Source of the DNA: an uncultured Lachnospiraceae bacterium
GTDB taxonomy: Bacteria > Bacillota > Clostridia > Lachnospirales > Lachnospiraceae
Direction: 5' to 3'
Assembly (NCBI GenBank): GCA_947599905.1
Contig: CANQFR010000003.1
Span: forward strand, 1-48,097
DNA: 48,097 nucleotides
Shown here: positions 1 through 9,302 of the stretch, one piece after another
Layout: each line of letters opens with the position of its first letter
Numbering within the stretch: the first letter of the stretch is position 1
Notes under the pieces: generated by a model
The model's database searches: none
What the model saw: only the letters and a program-made list of their open reading frames with translations
What the model was told of the DNA's origin: nothing
Position numbers and translations under genes: made by a program

Positions 1-1
1 T

Positions 2-130
2 TTATCCTTTCCGGAAAGTCATTTTGACTACCAAATCGTTGAACCGCAGCCAGAACAATTAACTACCGATTCGGGCAGGGAGTTGGATTTGCGGGAATAC
101 ATCATTAAGGCGAAAATGCACAGAATGTGA
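2..130 (+). CDS. 3' end of a truncated upstream CDS, product unknown
   Basis: Frame open from the window edge to TGA at 128-130 (...DYQIVEPQPEQLTTDSGRELDLREYIIKAKMHRM*); next gene's RBS follows immediately. Confidence 0.5.
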   Translation, partial: LSFPESHFDYQIVEPQPEQLTTDSGRELDLREYIIKAKMHRM

Positions 131-144
131 GAGGAGGACAATTG

Positions 145-786
145 ATGAGCAAAAAAATCATAGCGGTAAACGCCGGACCAAGAAAAGGATGGAATACGGA
201 TACACTGATCACGGAAGCAGCCAGAGGAGCGGAAGACGCAGGCGCGGCGATAGAGAAGTTCGACCTGTTCCGTCTTGAAAAGTACACGGGCTGTATTTCG
301 TGCTTCGGATGCAAGAAAGAAATAAACAAGGGCCGCTGCGTATGCAGGGACGGCTTGACTCCGGTTCTGGATGCGATCCGCGAATCAGACGGCCTAATCA
401 TCGGTTCTCCGAATTATCTGGGCGAGATGACCGCGTCGTTCCGCGCCCTTTATGAGCGGCTCATCTTCCAGAACCTGACCTATAACATGGAACATCCCTG
501 CTGCAGCGCCCGCCAGATCCCTGTGCTGCTGATCATGACAAGCAACGCGCCGGACAATATGTATCAGGGACTGCTTCGGAATTATCAGCAGACTTTGAGC
601 CGGTTCGTCGGGCCGGCGGATGTCTTTGTCAGCGGAGATACCCTTCAGTTAAGGGATTATAGTAAGACGGACTGGCAGTGGACGATGTTTGATCCGGACG
701 CAAAATACAAAAGGCACGAGACGGTATTTCCGCAGGAGTGTAAGAAGATCTATGAGATCGGGGCCTCGATGGCGGGGAAGATGTGA
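145..786 (+). CDS. flavodoxin-like / NADPH-dependent FMN reductase family protein
   Basis: MSKKIIAVNAGPRKGWNTDTLI flavin-reductase N-terminus, GSPNYLGEMTASFRALYERL motif, Cys cluster CISCFGCKKEINKGRCVCRD; RBS gaggagg upstream of ATG 145. Confidence 0.85.
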   Translation: MSKKIIAVNAGPRKGWNTDTLITEAARGAEDAGAAIEKFDLFRLEKYTGCISCFGCKKEINKGRCVCRDGLTPVLDAIRESDGLIIGSPNYLGEMTASFRALYERLIFQNLTYNMEHPCCSARQIPVLLIMTSNAPDNMYQGLLRNYQQTLSRFVGPADVFVSGDTLQLRDYSKTDWQWTMFDPDAKYKRHETVFPQECKKIYEIGASMAGKM

Positions 787-864
787 TTCCGTATGATTTA
801 CGAAAACCAAAAGATTTATTTTATCTCGTTCCGTTCGCAGCGTTAATTTATTCAGGAGATACTT

Positions 865-1473
865 ATGATTTCAACAACAATTAAAAATGTCGGTCTGAAA
901 TTCCAGACGGACGAAACCCTTTTCTCGCCCCGCGGGATCGATGCCGGTACGATGTCCATGTTGTCTGTCGTGGATTTTCTTCCCGGCGATAAGGTATTAG
1001 ACTTGGGCTGCGGATATGGAGTTGTAGGAATACTGGCCGCAAAGCTGATCGGAGAAGAGAACGTAATCATGTGTGATATTTCCGAACAGGCAGTTGATTT
1101 CGCAAAGAGAAATGCGGCGCTAAACGGCGTGCCGGATATCGATATAAGGCTAAGCAGCGATTACGATCATATAGAAGAAAACGATTTTACACTTATATTA
1201 TCCAACCCGCCGTATCACGCGGATTTTTCTGTACCAAAACGCTTTATCGAGATGGGATTCAAGAAACTCGTTCTGAGCGGGAAAATGATTATGGTTACCA
1301 AAAGACTCGATTGGTACAAAAACAAGCTGATCTCCGTATTTGGCGGCGTTAAGATTTACAGGATCAATGAGTATTTTGTTTTTGTTGCGGAAAAGCGAAG
1401 CCAGACAGTCAAAAAGAAGAAAAAGGTTAAAACGGGTTTATCAAGAAAACTGCAGCGCAAAAGCGGCGGATGA
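865..1473 (+). CDS. class I SAM-dependent methyltransferase (RsmC-like)
   Basis: VLDLGCGYGVVGILAA SAM motif and LILSNPPYH catalytic motif. Confidence 0.85.
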   Translation: MISTTIKNVGLKFQTDETLFSPRGIDAGTMSMLSVVDFLPGDKVLDLGCGYGVVGILAAKLIGEENVIMCDISEQAVDFAKRNAALNGVPDIDIRLSSDYDHIEENDFTLILSNPPYHADFSVPKRFIEMGFKKLVLSGKMIMVTKRLDWYKNKLISVFGGVKIYRINEYFVFVAEKRSQTVKKKKKVKTGLSRKLQRKSGG

Positions 1474-1658
1474 ATATGCGCACGGAGAGCAGGTACACTG
1501 TATCATTACGACGAAGGACTTTACGGCGAAATTATGATCGTGTAACAACAGTTAAATAAATTTCCTGTTCTTTAACTCCTGTTCAATAGACGATCGTACC
1601 CGGATCCGCTATACTATACTCAGAATCTATTCAGAGATCGCAAAGGAGGCAGCGGATC

Positions 1659-2732
1659 ATGACGATCGGGGATGTTATCAAAAAATACAGGAAGAAGCTG
1701 GGTTTGACGCAGGAGGAGATGGCTGCGCGCCTCGGCGTGACTGCTCCCGCCGTCAATAAATGGGAGAAAGGCAACGCGCTTCCGGATGTCGCGCTGCTTG
1801 CTCCGATCGCGCGGCTGCTTGGCATTACGACGGATGAGCTTCTGGCCTTTCGGGACGAGCTGACCGACGAAGAGATCAACCGGTATCTGAAGCAGGTTCA
1901 AAAGGATCTGGAAAGCAAAAACTTCGATGACGTATTCCGTTCCGTCAGGGAAAAGATCGAGGAGTATCCGAATTGTGAAAGACTGATCTGGCAGGCGGCC
2001 GTCATTCTGGACGCAGGACGAATGACGGCAGGAATCCCGGACGAAGAAGACTATGATCGTGCGATATTCGGATGGTACGAAAGGTGCCTGCTCTCCGGGA
2101 ATGAACGGATCCGCAATCAGGCGGCGGATTCATTGTTCCACGCGTATTTCCGGAAAGAGAATTATGGGAAGGCCGCCCACTGTCTGGATTATTTCTCTCT
2201 GGAGAATCCGGAGCGGAAGCGCAAGGAAGCGCTTGTGAACAGCAGGACAGGAAAGCGGGCAGAGGCTTACCGCGCGTACGAGGAATTGATCTTCACCGGA
2301 TACCAGCACCTGCAGATGACGTTAAATGATCTGCGCGCTCTTTACATGGAGGACGGTGATCATGAAATGGCGAGAAAGCTGGTCGAGGTCTCGTCCTCTG
2401 CCGCATCTGTATTTGAAATGGGCGGTTATGATGAGGTCTGTTACGGGTTAGAGGTTGCGGTATGGGAGAAGGACGCCGCGTGGACGGCGCGGCTTATGCG
2501 GGAGATTCTTGACCGGATCGAAACGATCGGTGAATTCTCTAAATCCAGACTTTTTCAGCATATGACGTTCAAAGCAGTCGATCCTGATTTCGCGGACGGA
2601 CTCAGGCAGAAGCTTTTGGAGTCTCTCGGGGATGAAACATTTGATTATATGAAGGGGAATGAGGATTGGGATAAATTATTCCGGAAAAACGAAGGTGCCG
2701 TGCGAAGCGTAATAAGTAACAGAGACAGTTAA
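1659..2732 (+). CDS. XRE-family HTH transcriptional regulator with helical-repeat-like C-terminus
   Basis: N-terminal IKKYRKKLGLTQEEMAARLGVTAPAVNKWEKGNALPDVALL. Confidence 0.88.
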   Translation: MTIGDVIKKYRKKLGLTQEEMAARLGVTAPAVNKWEKGNALPDVALLAPIARLLGITTDELLAFRDELTDEEINRYLKQVQKDLESKNFDDVFRSVREKIEEYPNCERLIWQAAVILDAGRMTAGIPDEEDYDRAIFGWYERCLLSGNERIRNQAADSLFHAYFRKENYGKAAHCLDYFSLENPERKRKEALVNSRTGKRAEAYRAYEELIFTGYQHLQMTLNDLRALYMEDGDHEMARKLVEVSSSAASVFEMGGYDEVCYGLEVAVWEKDAAWTARLMREILDRIETIGEFSKSRLFQHMTFKAVDPDFADGLRQKLLESLGDETFDYMKGNEDWDKLFRKNEGAVRSVISNRDS

Positions 2733-2740
2733 ATGAAATC

Positions 2741-2782
2741 GGAGACAGTCCAAAGGCCAGGATTGTCTCTTATTTATTTTTA
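2741..2782 (+). terminator. Rho-independent terminator after XRE regulator
   Basis: GAGACAGTCC-aaaggcca-GGATTGTCTC stem followed by TTATTTATTTTT. Confidence 0.75.
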
Positions 2783-2800
2783 ATCATATGGGATTTTAGA

Positions 2801-2814
2801 ACGGGAATTCCCGT
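2801..2814. promoter_or_regulatory. perfect 14-bp palindrome ACGGGAATTCCCGT upstream of the ECF sigma gene (candidate operator)
   Basis: Self-complementary sequence between the XRE terminator and the sigma-factor start. Confidence 0.4.
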
Positions 2815-2939
2815 CTAATAGATGTATACGGTACAGTGAGCGTTCACGAAAACTGCAGCATAACAGAACACAGACAAAGCGGCAGGGATGTCAGATTTCG
2901 CCGCACTACAAAACAGACAGAAAGGCACAGGAAAAGCCT

Positions 2940-3479
2940 ATGGAGACAACAGAGATTCACCCGGAAACAGAGAGGAACGGTTTTGAACAACAGCTTGTCG
3001 CCCGTGCAAAAAGCCGGGATCCGGACGCGTTCGTCAGCCTGATGCAGCTTCACGCGAAGAGAATGTACCGCGTTGCGCTCGCGATTCTCTTAAATGACGA
3101 GGACACGGCCGATGCGATTCAGGACACGATCCTGACTTGCTGGGAGAAACTGCATTCGCTTCGGGATGACCGGTATTTCAGCACCTGGATGACGCGGATT
3201 CTGATCCGCAAATGTTACGATCTGCGGAATGCGAGGCGCCATGATGCGGATCTGGAGGAGATACCGGAACCGGCAGCTGAAGACCATTACAATCTGGAAC
3301 TCAAGGAAGCGCTGGCTTCCCTCGATGAGAAATACCGCGTTATTATGGTTCTCTTTTACGCGGAAGGCTATCGGACCGACGAGATCGCAGAGATCCTGCG
3401 AATCCCGAAAAGCACGGTTCAGACGCGGCTTCAGCGCGGACGGGAGAAGCTGGCGAGGTATTACCGGGACGGAGAGTAA
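2940..3479 (+). CDS. RNA polymerase sigma-70 factor, ECF subfamily
   Basis: Region 2 (AILLNDEDTADAIQDTILTCWEKLHSLRD..YFSTWMTRILIRKCYDLRN) and region 4 (LDEKYRVIMVLFYAEGYRTDEIAEILRIPKSTVQTRLQRGREKL). Confidence 0.93.
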   Translation: METTEIHPETERNGFEQQLVARAKSRDPDAFVSLMQLHAKRMYRVALAILLNDEDTADAIQDTILTCWEKLHSLRDDRYFSTWMTRILIRKCYDLRNARRHDADLEEIPEPAAEDHYNLELKEALASLDEKYRVIMVLFYAEGYRTDEIAEILRIPKSTVQTRLQRGREKLARYYRDGE

Positions 3480-3586
3480 CCGGAGAAGTATTAGCAGACC
3501 AGGGAGTAATTTAAGCCATAAGACGGTCAGTTCTGTCTGAGCATTGGACATCTGACCGCTACAATCTTGCGAAGAGGAGATATACG

Positions 3587-4864
3587 ATGAAAAACAGAGA
3601 ATTCTACGTATTCAGAGAAGAACCGGAACTGCCGGATGTAGTAAATGAGAAAATGAACGCGGCGTTCCGTCAGATTCAGGAAACGTCGGGGAAAGAGGCA
3701 GGCAGTATTTACGGCTTGCGGACGCGGCGTTACAGGAAGCGTGCCGCTGGCACACTTTCTGCATGGAAATCCGAGGGCGTCACAGGCGCCCAGCTCGCAC
3801 GGAAATACCGGTGTACCGCGGCTGCCGCGGCCTGTGCTGTGCTTCTGGCGGCAGGCGTGATCACGGCGGCCGCTGCGGCCTACACCTATTGGGGCCGCGG
3901 AATGAGCGGCGCCCTGAAGGTATCGCGCGAACGCCAGAAGGAACTGACGGAGCAGGGAATGGCAGTTGTTCTTTCCGAAAGTACTGCGGCGGAAAGCGTT
4001 ACAACAGAAGAAACCGCGGCAGTCCGAACGATCGCGCCGGTCACGGTAAACGGCGTCACCATCGCGCCGCGCACAACCGTCGTTGCCGGCGACTGTCTGT
4101 GGATTTCCTTCACGGTGGATGGCTTCACACTTTCGGAAGGCGCCGAGCCTGGTTTTGATACCGTGGACTTTCACGGATTCGGCGACGATTTAAGCGGACG
4201 AACCAGTTGGTTCAACGCTTCTCACAGCTTCTACGACGGTATTGTCTCCGACGGAAGCGGACATCCGGTCTGCGAGGACGGGACGGTTCCGAACGGTTCA
4301 TTTGTACCGCGGTATACAGATGAAAACGGCACGATGGAATATGTGATCCAGATATCGGCGGACACGGACGACAGCTTTCTGGGACGGGAACTCCACCTCA
4401 CGTTCCATGATCTGGGGATCCTCGATCGGGGTACCTTCCATAAGCAGGTGGAGGGAAGCTGGGACTTTATCATCCCGCTCTCGGGCAGCGATGCTTATCG
4501 GACATTTACCGCATCGGCCCCGATCGGAGAAACCGGGATTACGGTAAAGAAACTGGAGATATCGCCGGTCTCTGTCCGCGCGGTTCTTTCCGTTCCGGCT
4601 GGAATCGATCCGGAATTCATCGAGAACCTTACCTATCCCTGCGGTCTCCGGTTCAAGGATGGAAGCATCCTGCCGGTTCTTTCGGACGGCGGGGGCGGCT
4701 CCTTTCAGGACGATACGAAGACGGAATACCGCATTCTGCATCCGTTTGAACAGCTCATCGATCCGGACGGGGTGGATGCGCTGGTTCTGCGAAACCCGGA
4801 TGAGAGCGGCAGGCCGCAAAGCGAGAAAAACTATTATATCATTCCGGTGAATCAGCAAAACTGA
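3587..4864 (+). CDS. DUF4179-type membrane protein, probable anti-sigma factor partner
   Basis: Follows the ECF sigma gene; short N-terminal cytoplasmic region, one TM helix (AAACAVLLAAGVITAAAAAYTYW), large extracytoplasmic domain. Confidence 0.75.
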   Translation: MKNREFYVFREEPELPDVVNEKMNAAFRQIQETSGKEAGSIYGLRTRRYRKRAAGTLSAWKSEGVTGAQLARKYRCTAAAAACAVLLAAGVITAAAAAYTYWGRGMSGALKVSRERQKELTEQGMAVVLSESTAAESVTTEETAAVRTIAPVTVNGVTIAPRTTVVAGDCLWISFTVDGFTLSEGAEPGFDTVDFHGFGDDLSGRTSWFNASHSFYDGIVSDGSGHPVCEDGTVPNGSFVPRYTDENGTMEYVIQISADTDDSFLGRELHLTFHDLGILDRGTFHKQVEGSWDFIIPLSGSDAYRTFTASAPIGETGITVKKLEISPVSVRAVLSVPAGIDPEFIENLTYPCGLRFKDGSILPVLSDGGGGSFQDDTKTEYRILHPFEQLIDPDGVDALVLRNPDESGRPQSEKNYYIIPVNQQN

Positions 4865-4880
4865 CCGGCAGCTTCCGAAA

Positions 4881-4921
4881 GGCGGCGGATTTCCCGTAGG
4901 GGGATCCGCCGCCTGAAATTT
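4881..4921 (+). terminator. putative terminator hairpin after the sigma/anti-sigma pair
   Basis: GGCGGCGGAT ... ATCCGCCGCC 10-bp stem followed by TGAAATTT; weak T-tract. Confidence 0.5.
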
Positions 4922-5018
4922 GTCCGGGAATATCAATTTCCCCTTTTCAATTAGCCTGCAATTGATGTAAAATATAGCCGTAGGATTGTATTTTCAGGAA
5001 AGAGCGAGGACAGTAGGG

Positions 5019-7409
5019 ATGAAGCATGCATTATCGATCAAGGGCATTACCCCGAAAGAAATCCGCGAATTGGGAGACGATTTCCGGGGAGAGAACGGCC
5101 GGGGCGAGTCGATTTCCTTTACCAATTACTATATGCAGAAGAACGGGAGGCCGTTTCTCGGTGTCAGCGGGGAATTCCATTTCAGCCGGATGTCGGATGA
5201 GAGATGGGAGGACGAGCTGATCAAGATGAAGCTGGGCGGAATCAACGTGGTGACCACCTATGTCTTCTGGATCCACCATGAGGAGGAAGAAGGCCGTTTT
5301 GACTTCAGCCGGCGAAGGGATATCCGCCGTTTTGTGCAGCTGTGTGCGAAACACGGTCTCTATGTCATCCTGCGGGTCGGCCCCTTCGCCCACGGCGAGG
5401 TTCGCAACGGCGGTCTGCCTGACTGGCTGTACGGCAAGCCGTTCGAGGTACGGAAGCTGAGCGAGGGTTTTCTGTATTATACAGGACGGTTCTATTATCA
5501 TATCGGCAAGCAGGTGGAAGGACTCTTCTATCGGGACGGCGGGCCGGTTATCGGGGTTCAGATCGATAACGAGTATATGCATTCCTCCGCAGCCTGGGAG
5601 ATGACGACTGGGATTTCGGATGAATGGATATTCAGCGGGGACGAGGGGGACGCCTATATGCTCCGCTTAAAGGAACTGGCGGCCGAATGCGGTCTGACGC
5701 CGGTATTCTATACCTGTACCGCCTGGGGCGGGGCCATCGCCCCGGATTCGATGATGCCCCTGTGGGGCGGATATTCCTACCGGCCGTGGATTTTCTATAC
5801 TCACAAAGGGGATCATCCGGCCACGGAGGAGTACATATATCAGGATTTCCATCATAACGGCGTCATGTGTACCAATGATTTCAAACCGCGGTATCAGCCG
5901 GAGGACAGACCCTACGCCTGCTGCGAGATGGGCGGCGGGATGATGTGCAGCTATTATTACCGGTTCCGTTTTAACTGCAGAAGCGTGGATGCGATGGCGA
6001 ATATCAAACTCGCGTCCGGCTGCAATTTCCTGGGGTATTACATGTTCCATGGCGGCAGCAATCCCATCGGGCGGGGCGGCGTGTATCTGAACGAGGCGCA
6101 GGTTCCCAAGATTTCCTATGATTATCAGGCGGCTCTGGGCGAGTTCGGGCAGGTGCGGGAATCCTATCGGAGGCTGAAGAGTATCCATTATTTCGCTGCC
6201 GCGTTCGGGGAGAGACTCTGCCCGCTTCGGACGGTGCTTCCGGCGGGGGCGTCACAGATCGATCCGCGGGATATGGAGACGCTGCGTTACGCGGTGCGCA
6301 CGGACGGAAAGAGCGGCTTTCTCTTTATCAATAATTTCCAGGACCATATGCAGATGCCCATCCGAAAGGATGAAGAGATCCTGCTGGAGCTGGATGGGGA
6401 AGAGATAAGCTTCCGTATTGATATCGCGGCAGATGAAAATGCGATCCTGCCGTTCCATTTCGATATGGACGGCATTGATCTGATATCGGCGACGGCCCAG
6501 CCGGTTACGGTGGTGGAAGCGGCCGGAGAACGGACGTATGTCTTTATGATACCTGAAGGAATGGAGGCGGCGTTCCGCTTTGAGGACGGGGCGGAGCTCA
6601 TCGAAAGGGCGGATACCGATGGGCCTGCGGAGACAGATGGAAATGCAGCCGGCCCGGAAGCGTTTGCGGGAAGTTTATTTACATGCCGAAAGGGCGCAGA
6701 TGTTGCCTGCTTCCGTGTAAGAAAGGGTGGAAAAGCAGTCAGCGTGCTGGTGCTCAGCCGGGAGATGGCGAATCAGATGTATCCGGCAGAAGCGCGTATG
6801 GGTGCTTCCGTAGAAGGCGCTTCTGTCGTAAGCGGACTCATTTTCACGCAGGAGGCCCTGCTTGCTGACGAAAACGGACTGCGCCTTGAGACCTGCAGCG
6901 CAGCAAATGTCGTATACACTTATCCGGCCGAAGGCGTGCTTCATGGCGCGGCAGGGGGCGTGAGATCGCACAGATACGCTCCGATTCTCGGTTGTTTCCG
7001 GTTTGATACGGAAGCGGTTTCGATCAGCCCGAAGGTGACGGAAACCGCCGTACGGAGGTATACGGTTGCGCTGCCGGCGCATTTCATGGACGGACTCAAA
7101 GATGCCCGCCTGCAAATCAACTACAGCGGCGATATTGGGCATGTTTTTATCGGCGGAAGGATGATCAGCGATAATTTTGCTAACGGAGCTGTCTGGGAGA
7201 TCGGACTTAAGGATTTTGTGAAGGAACTGGAGGAAGAACGCATAACCATTTACATCACACCGCTAAAAGAGGGCGCCAGCGTCAACGTCGAATCCGCGAT
7301 GGCGGCGCGGCGGGAGGAAGTTGACGCCTGCGTCGGCGGTCTGGAAGCTGTGCGGGTCGAGCCGGTATATGAAATCCGCCTTGACGGCAGCGCGGATGGA
7401 AGCTGTTGA
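5019..7409 (+). CDS. beta-galactosidase, GH35-like
   Basis: GEFHFSRMSDERWEDELIKMKLGGINVVTTYVFWIHHE, GPVIGVQIDNEY (acid/base Glu) and CCEMGGG motifs; start taken at ATG 5019 (MKHALSIKG). Confidence 0.88.
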   Translation: MKHALSIKGITPKEIRELGDDFRGENGRGESISFTNYYMQKNGRPFLGVSGEFHFSRMSDERWEDELIKMKLGGINVVTTYVFWIHHEEEEGRFDFSRRRDIRRFVQLCAKHGLYVILRVGPFAHGEVRNGGLPDWLYGKPFEVRKLSEGFLYYTGRFYYHIGKQVEGLFYRDGGPVIGVQIDNEYMHSSAAWEMTTGISDEWIFSGDEGDAYMLRLKELAAECGLTPVFYTCTAWGGAIAPDSMMPLWGGYSYRPWIFYTHKGDHPATEEYIYQDFHHNGVMCTNDFKPRYQPEDRPYACCEMGGGMMCSYYYRFRFNCRSVDAMANIKLASGCNFLGYYMFHGGSNPIGRGGVYLNEAQVPKISYDYQAALGEFGQVRESYRRLKSIHYFAAAFGERLCPLRTVLPAGASQIDPRDMETLRYAVRTDGKSGFLFINNFQDHMQMPIRKDEEILLELDGEEISFRIDIAADENAILPFHFDMDGIDLISATAQPVTVVEAAGERTYVFMIPEGMEAAFRFEDGAELIERADTDGPAETDGNAAGPEAFAGSLFTCRKGADVACFRVRKGGKAVSVLVLSREMANQMYPAEARMGASVEGASVVSGLIFTQEALLADENGLRLETCSAANVVYTYPAEGVLHGAAGGVRSHRYAPILGCFRFDTEAVSISPKVTETAVRRYTVALPAHFMDGLKDARLQINYSGDIGHVFIGGRMISDNFANGAVWEIGLKDFVKELEEERITIYITPLKEGASVNVESAMAARREEVDACVGGLEAVRVEPVYEIRLDGSADGSC

Positions 7410-7434
7410 CAGCGTTGTATCAGCATGGTACATT
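7406..7434 (+). promoter_or_regulatory. sigmaA-like promoter upstream of the YhfC-like gene
   Basis: TTGACA, 17-nt spacer, TACATT; -35 overlaps the TGA of the GH35 gene. Confidence 0.55.
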
Positions 7435-7482
7435 CTAACTGATAATCTAACCAAATTTGAGTAAAAAGGAGAGCGGACAATC

Positions 7483-8271
7483 ATGGAGTGGGGAACGGTT
7501 TCAGCGGCCAGTATGGCCGGTATGGTATTTTCATTCGTTGTATCGGTAGGCACGCCGCTTGCGCTGGCTGTTATGATCCGGCGGAAATGCAGGGCGCAGA
7601 TGACGTCGCTGTTTGTCGGTGCGGCAGCATTTATCTTCTTTGCGATGATACTGGAGCAGCTTCTGCATGCGCTGGTTTTGCAGGCCGCCGGGGCGGTCAT
7701 AACCTCCCATTTGCTTCTGTATGCCCTGTACGGCGGAGTTGCCGCAGCGCTGTTTGAGGAAACCGGCAGGTATCTTGCGATGCGACGTTATATGAAGAAT
7801 AACCTGAACCGCGAAAATGCGCTGATGTATGGTGCAGGTCACGGCGGCGCAGAGGCGATCATGCTGATGGGCATGACTTCCGTCAATAATCTGATTACCT
7901 CGGCGATGATCAACAGCGGGGCCCTTCCGGCGGTTATGTCACAGATGGATGCCGAAACGGCCCAGACGACGTTCAATCAGCTGGCGGCACTCTGGCAGAC
8001 GCCTGCCTGGCTGTTTTTCATGGGCGGCGTGGAGCGGGTATCGGCCCTTGCGCTGCAGGTTGGACTCTCGCTTCTGATGTTCCGTGCGGTGAAGGACGGG
8101 CGCAGAAACTGCCTGGTACTTGCTTTCGCGATTCATTTTCTGGTGGATTTTATGTCGGTGATCGCAGCCGGAACCCTTCCCGTGACCGTGGTTGAGCTGG
8201 CGCTTTTGGCTGCTTCGGCGGCGCTTCTGTGGTATGTGTTCCGGTACTGCTGGAAGGAGAATCAGCCGTGA
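7483..8271 (+). CDS. YhfC-family membrane protein (putative intramembrane metalloprotease)
   Basis: Multi-TM; FEETGRYLAMR, GHGGAEAIMLM and AFAIHFLVDF motifs. Confidence 0.8.
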   Translation: MEWGTVSAASMAGMVFSFVVSVGTPLALAVMIRRKCRAQMTSLFVGAAAFIFFAMILEQLLHALVLQAAGAVITSHLLLYALYGGVAAALFEETGRYLAMRRYMKNNLNRENALMYGAGHGGAEAIMLMGMTSVNNLITSAMINSGALPAVMSQMDAETAQTTFNQLAALWQTPAWLFFMGGVERVSALALQVGLSLLMFRAVKDGRRNCLVLAFAIHFLVDFMSVIAAGTLPVTVVELALLAASAALLWYVFRYCWKENQP

Positions 8272-9227
8272 AAACGCCTGTGAGCAGACCGCCGCTTATC
8301 ATCCTTACCGGCCCCACGGCAGTCGGGAAAACCGAGCTGTCGATCCGGCTGGCGAAGGCCGTGGGCGGGGAGATCATCAGCGCAGATTCCATGCAGGTCT
8401 ATCGCCATATGGATATCGGTTCCGCCAAAGTGACGCCGGAAGAGATGGACGGCGTCCCCCATCACCTCATTGATATTCTGGAGCCGACGGAAGATTTCAA
8501 TGTGGTTACATTCCAGACGATGGCGAAGGAAGCCCTGCGCGGGATCTATGGCCGCGGCCATATTCCGGTTGTGGCAGGAGGCACAGGCTTTTATATTCAG
8601 GCGCTTTTGTATGATATTGATTTTACGGAAAATGATACTGACACGGCGCTCAGGCAGGAATTGGAGCAGCTGGCGGCCGTACGCGGCGCCGAATATCTCC
8701 ATGATATGCTGAAAGCAATCGATCCGGTATCCGCTCAGGCCATCCATGCCAACAATATCAAACGGACGATCCGCGCGATTGAGTTCTACCGTCAGACCGG
8801 CGAGCCCATTTCCGCCCACAATGAGTTGCAGCGGCAGAAAGAGTCACCGTACCATTTTCTGTATTATGTCTTAAATACCGATCGCGAAACGCTTTATGAG
8901 CGCATCGACCGCCGGGTGGACCGGATGATGGAAGAAGGGCTGGAAGCGGAGGTGAGGCGGCTGGCGGTCATGGGCTGCAGCCGGCAGATGGTCTCCATGC
9001 AGGGGCTGGGATACAAAGAGATTCTCGCTTGCCTGGAAGGAGAATACCCGCTTAAGGAGGCAGTCCGTATCATCAAGCGGGACACCCGCCATTTTGCGAA
9101 GAGACAGATTACATGGTTTAAGCGTGAGCGGGACGTGAGGTGGCTGAACCTGCCGGATTTCGGGAATGACAGGCAGCGGGTTCTTGCGCATATCCTGGAT
9201 GAGATGAAAGAACAGCAGATGATATAG
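8268..9227 (+). CDS. miaA: tRNA dimethylallyltransferase
   Basis: PLIILTGPTAVGKTELSIRLA, ISADSMQVYRHMDIGSAK, VAGGTGFYIQALLYDIDF; GTG start overlapping the previous stop. Confidence 0.96.
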   Translation: MKTPVSRPPLIILTGPTAVGKTELSIRLAKAVGGEIISADSMQVYRHMDIGSAKVTPEEMDGVPHHLIDILEPTEDFNVVTFQTMAKEALRGIYGRGHIPVVAGGTGFYIQALLYDIDFTENDTDTALRQELEQLAAVRGAEYLHDMLKAIDPVSAQAIHANNIKRTIRAIEFYRQTGEPISAHNELQRQKESPYHFLYYVLNTDRETLYERIDRRVDRMMEEGLEAEVRRLAVMGCSRQMVSMQGLGYKEILACLEGEYPLKEAVRIIKRDTRHFAKRQITWFKRERDVRWLNLPDFGNDRQRVLAHILDEMKEQQMI

Positions 9228-9302
9228 ACGATTGTACGATGCGCCGGACCGGATCGCCGGTGCAGGCGGAATCGACAGACAAACAATAAGGAGTATACGA
9301 TC

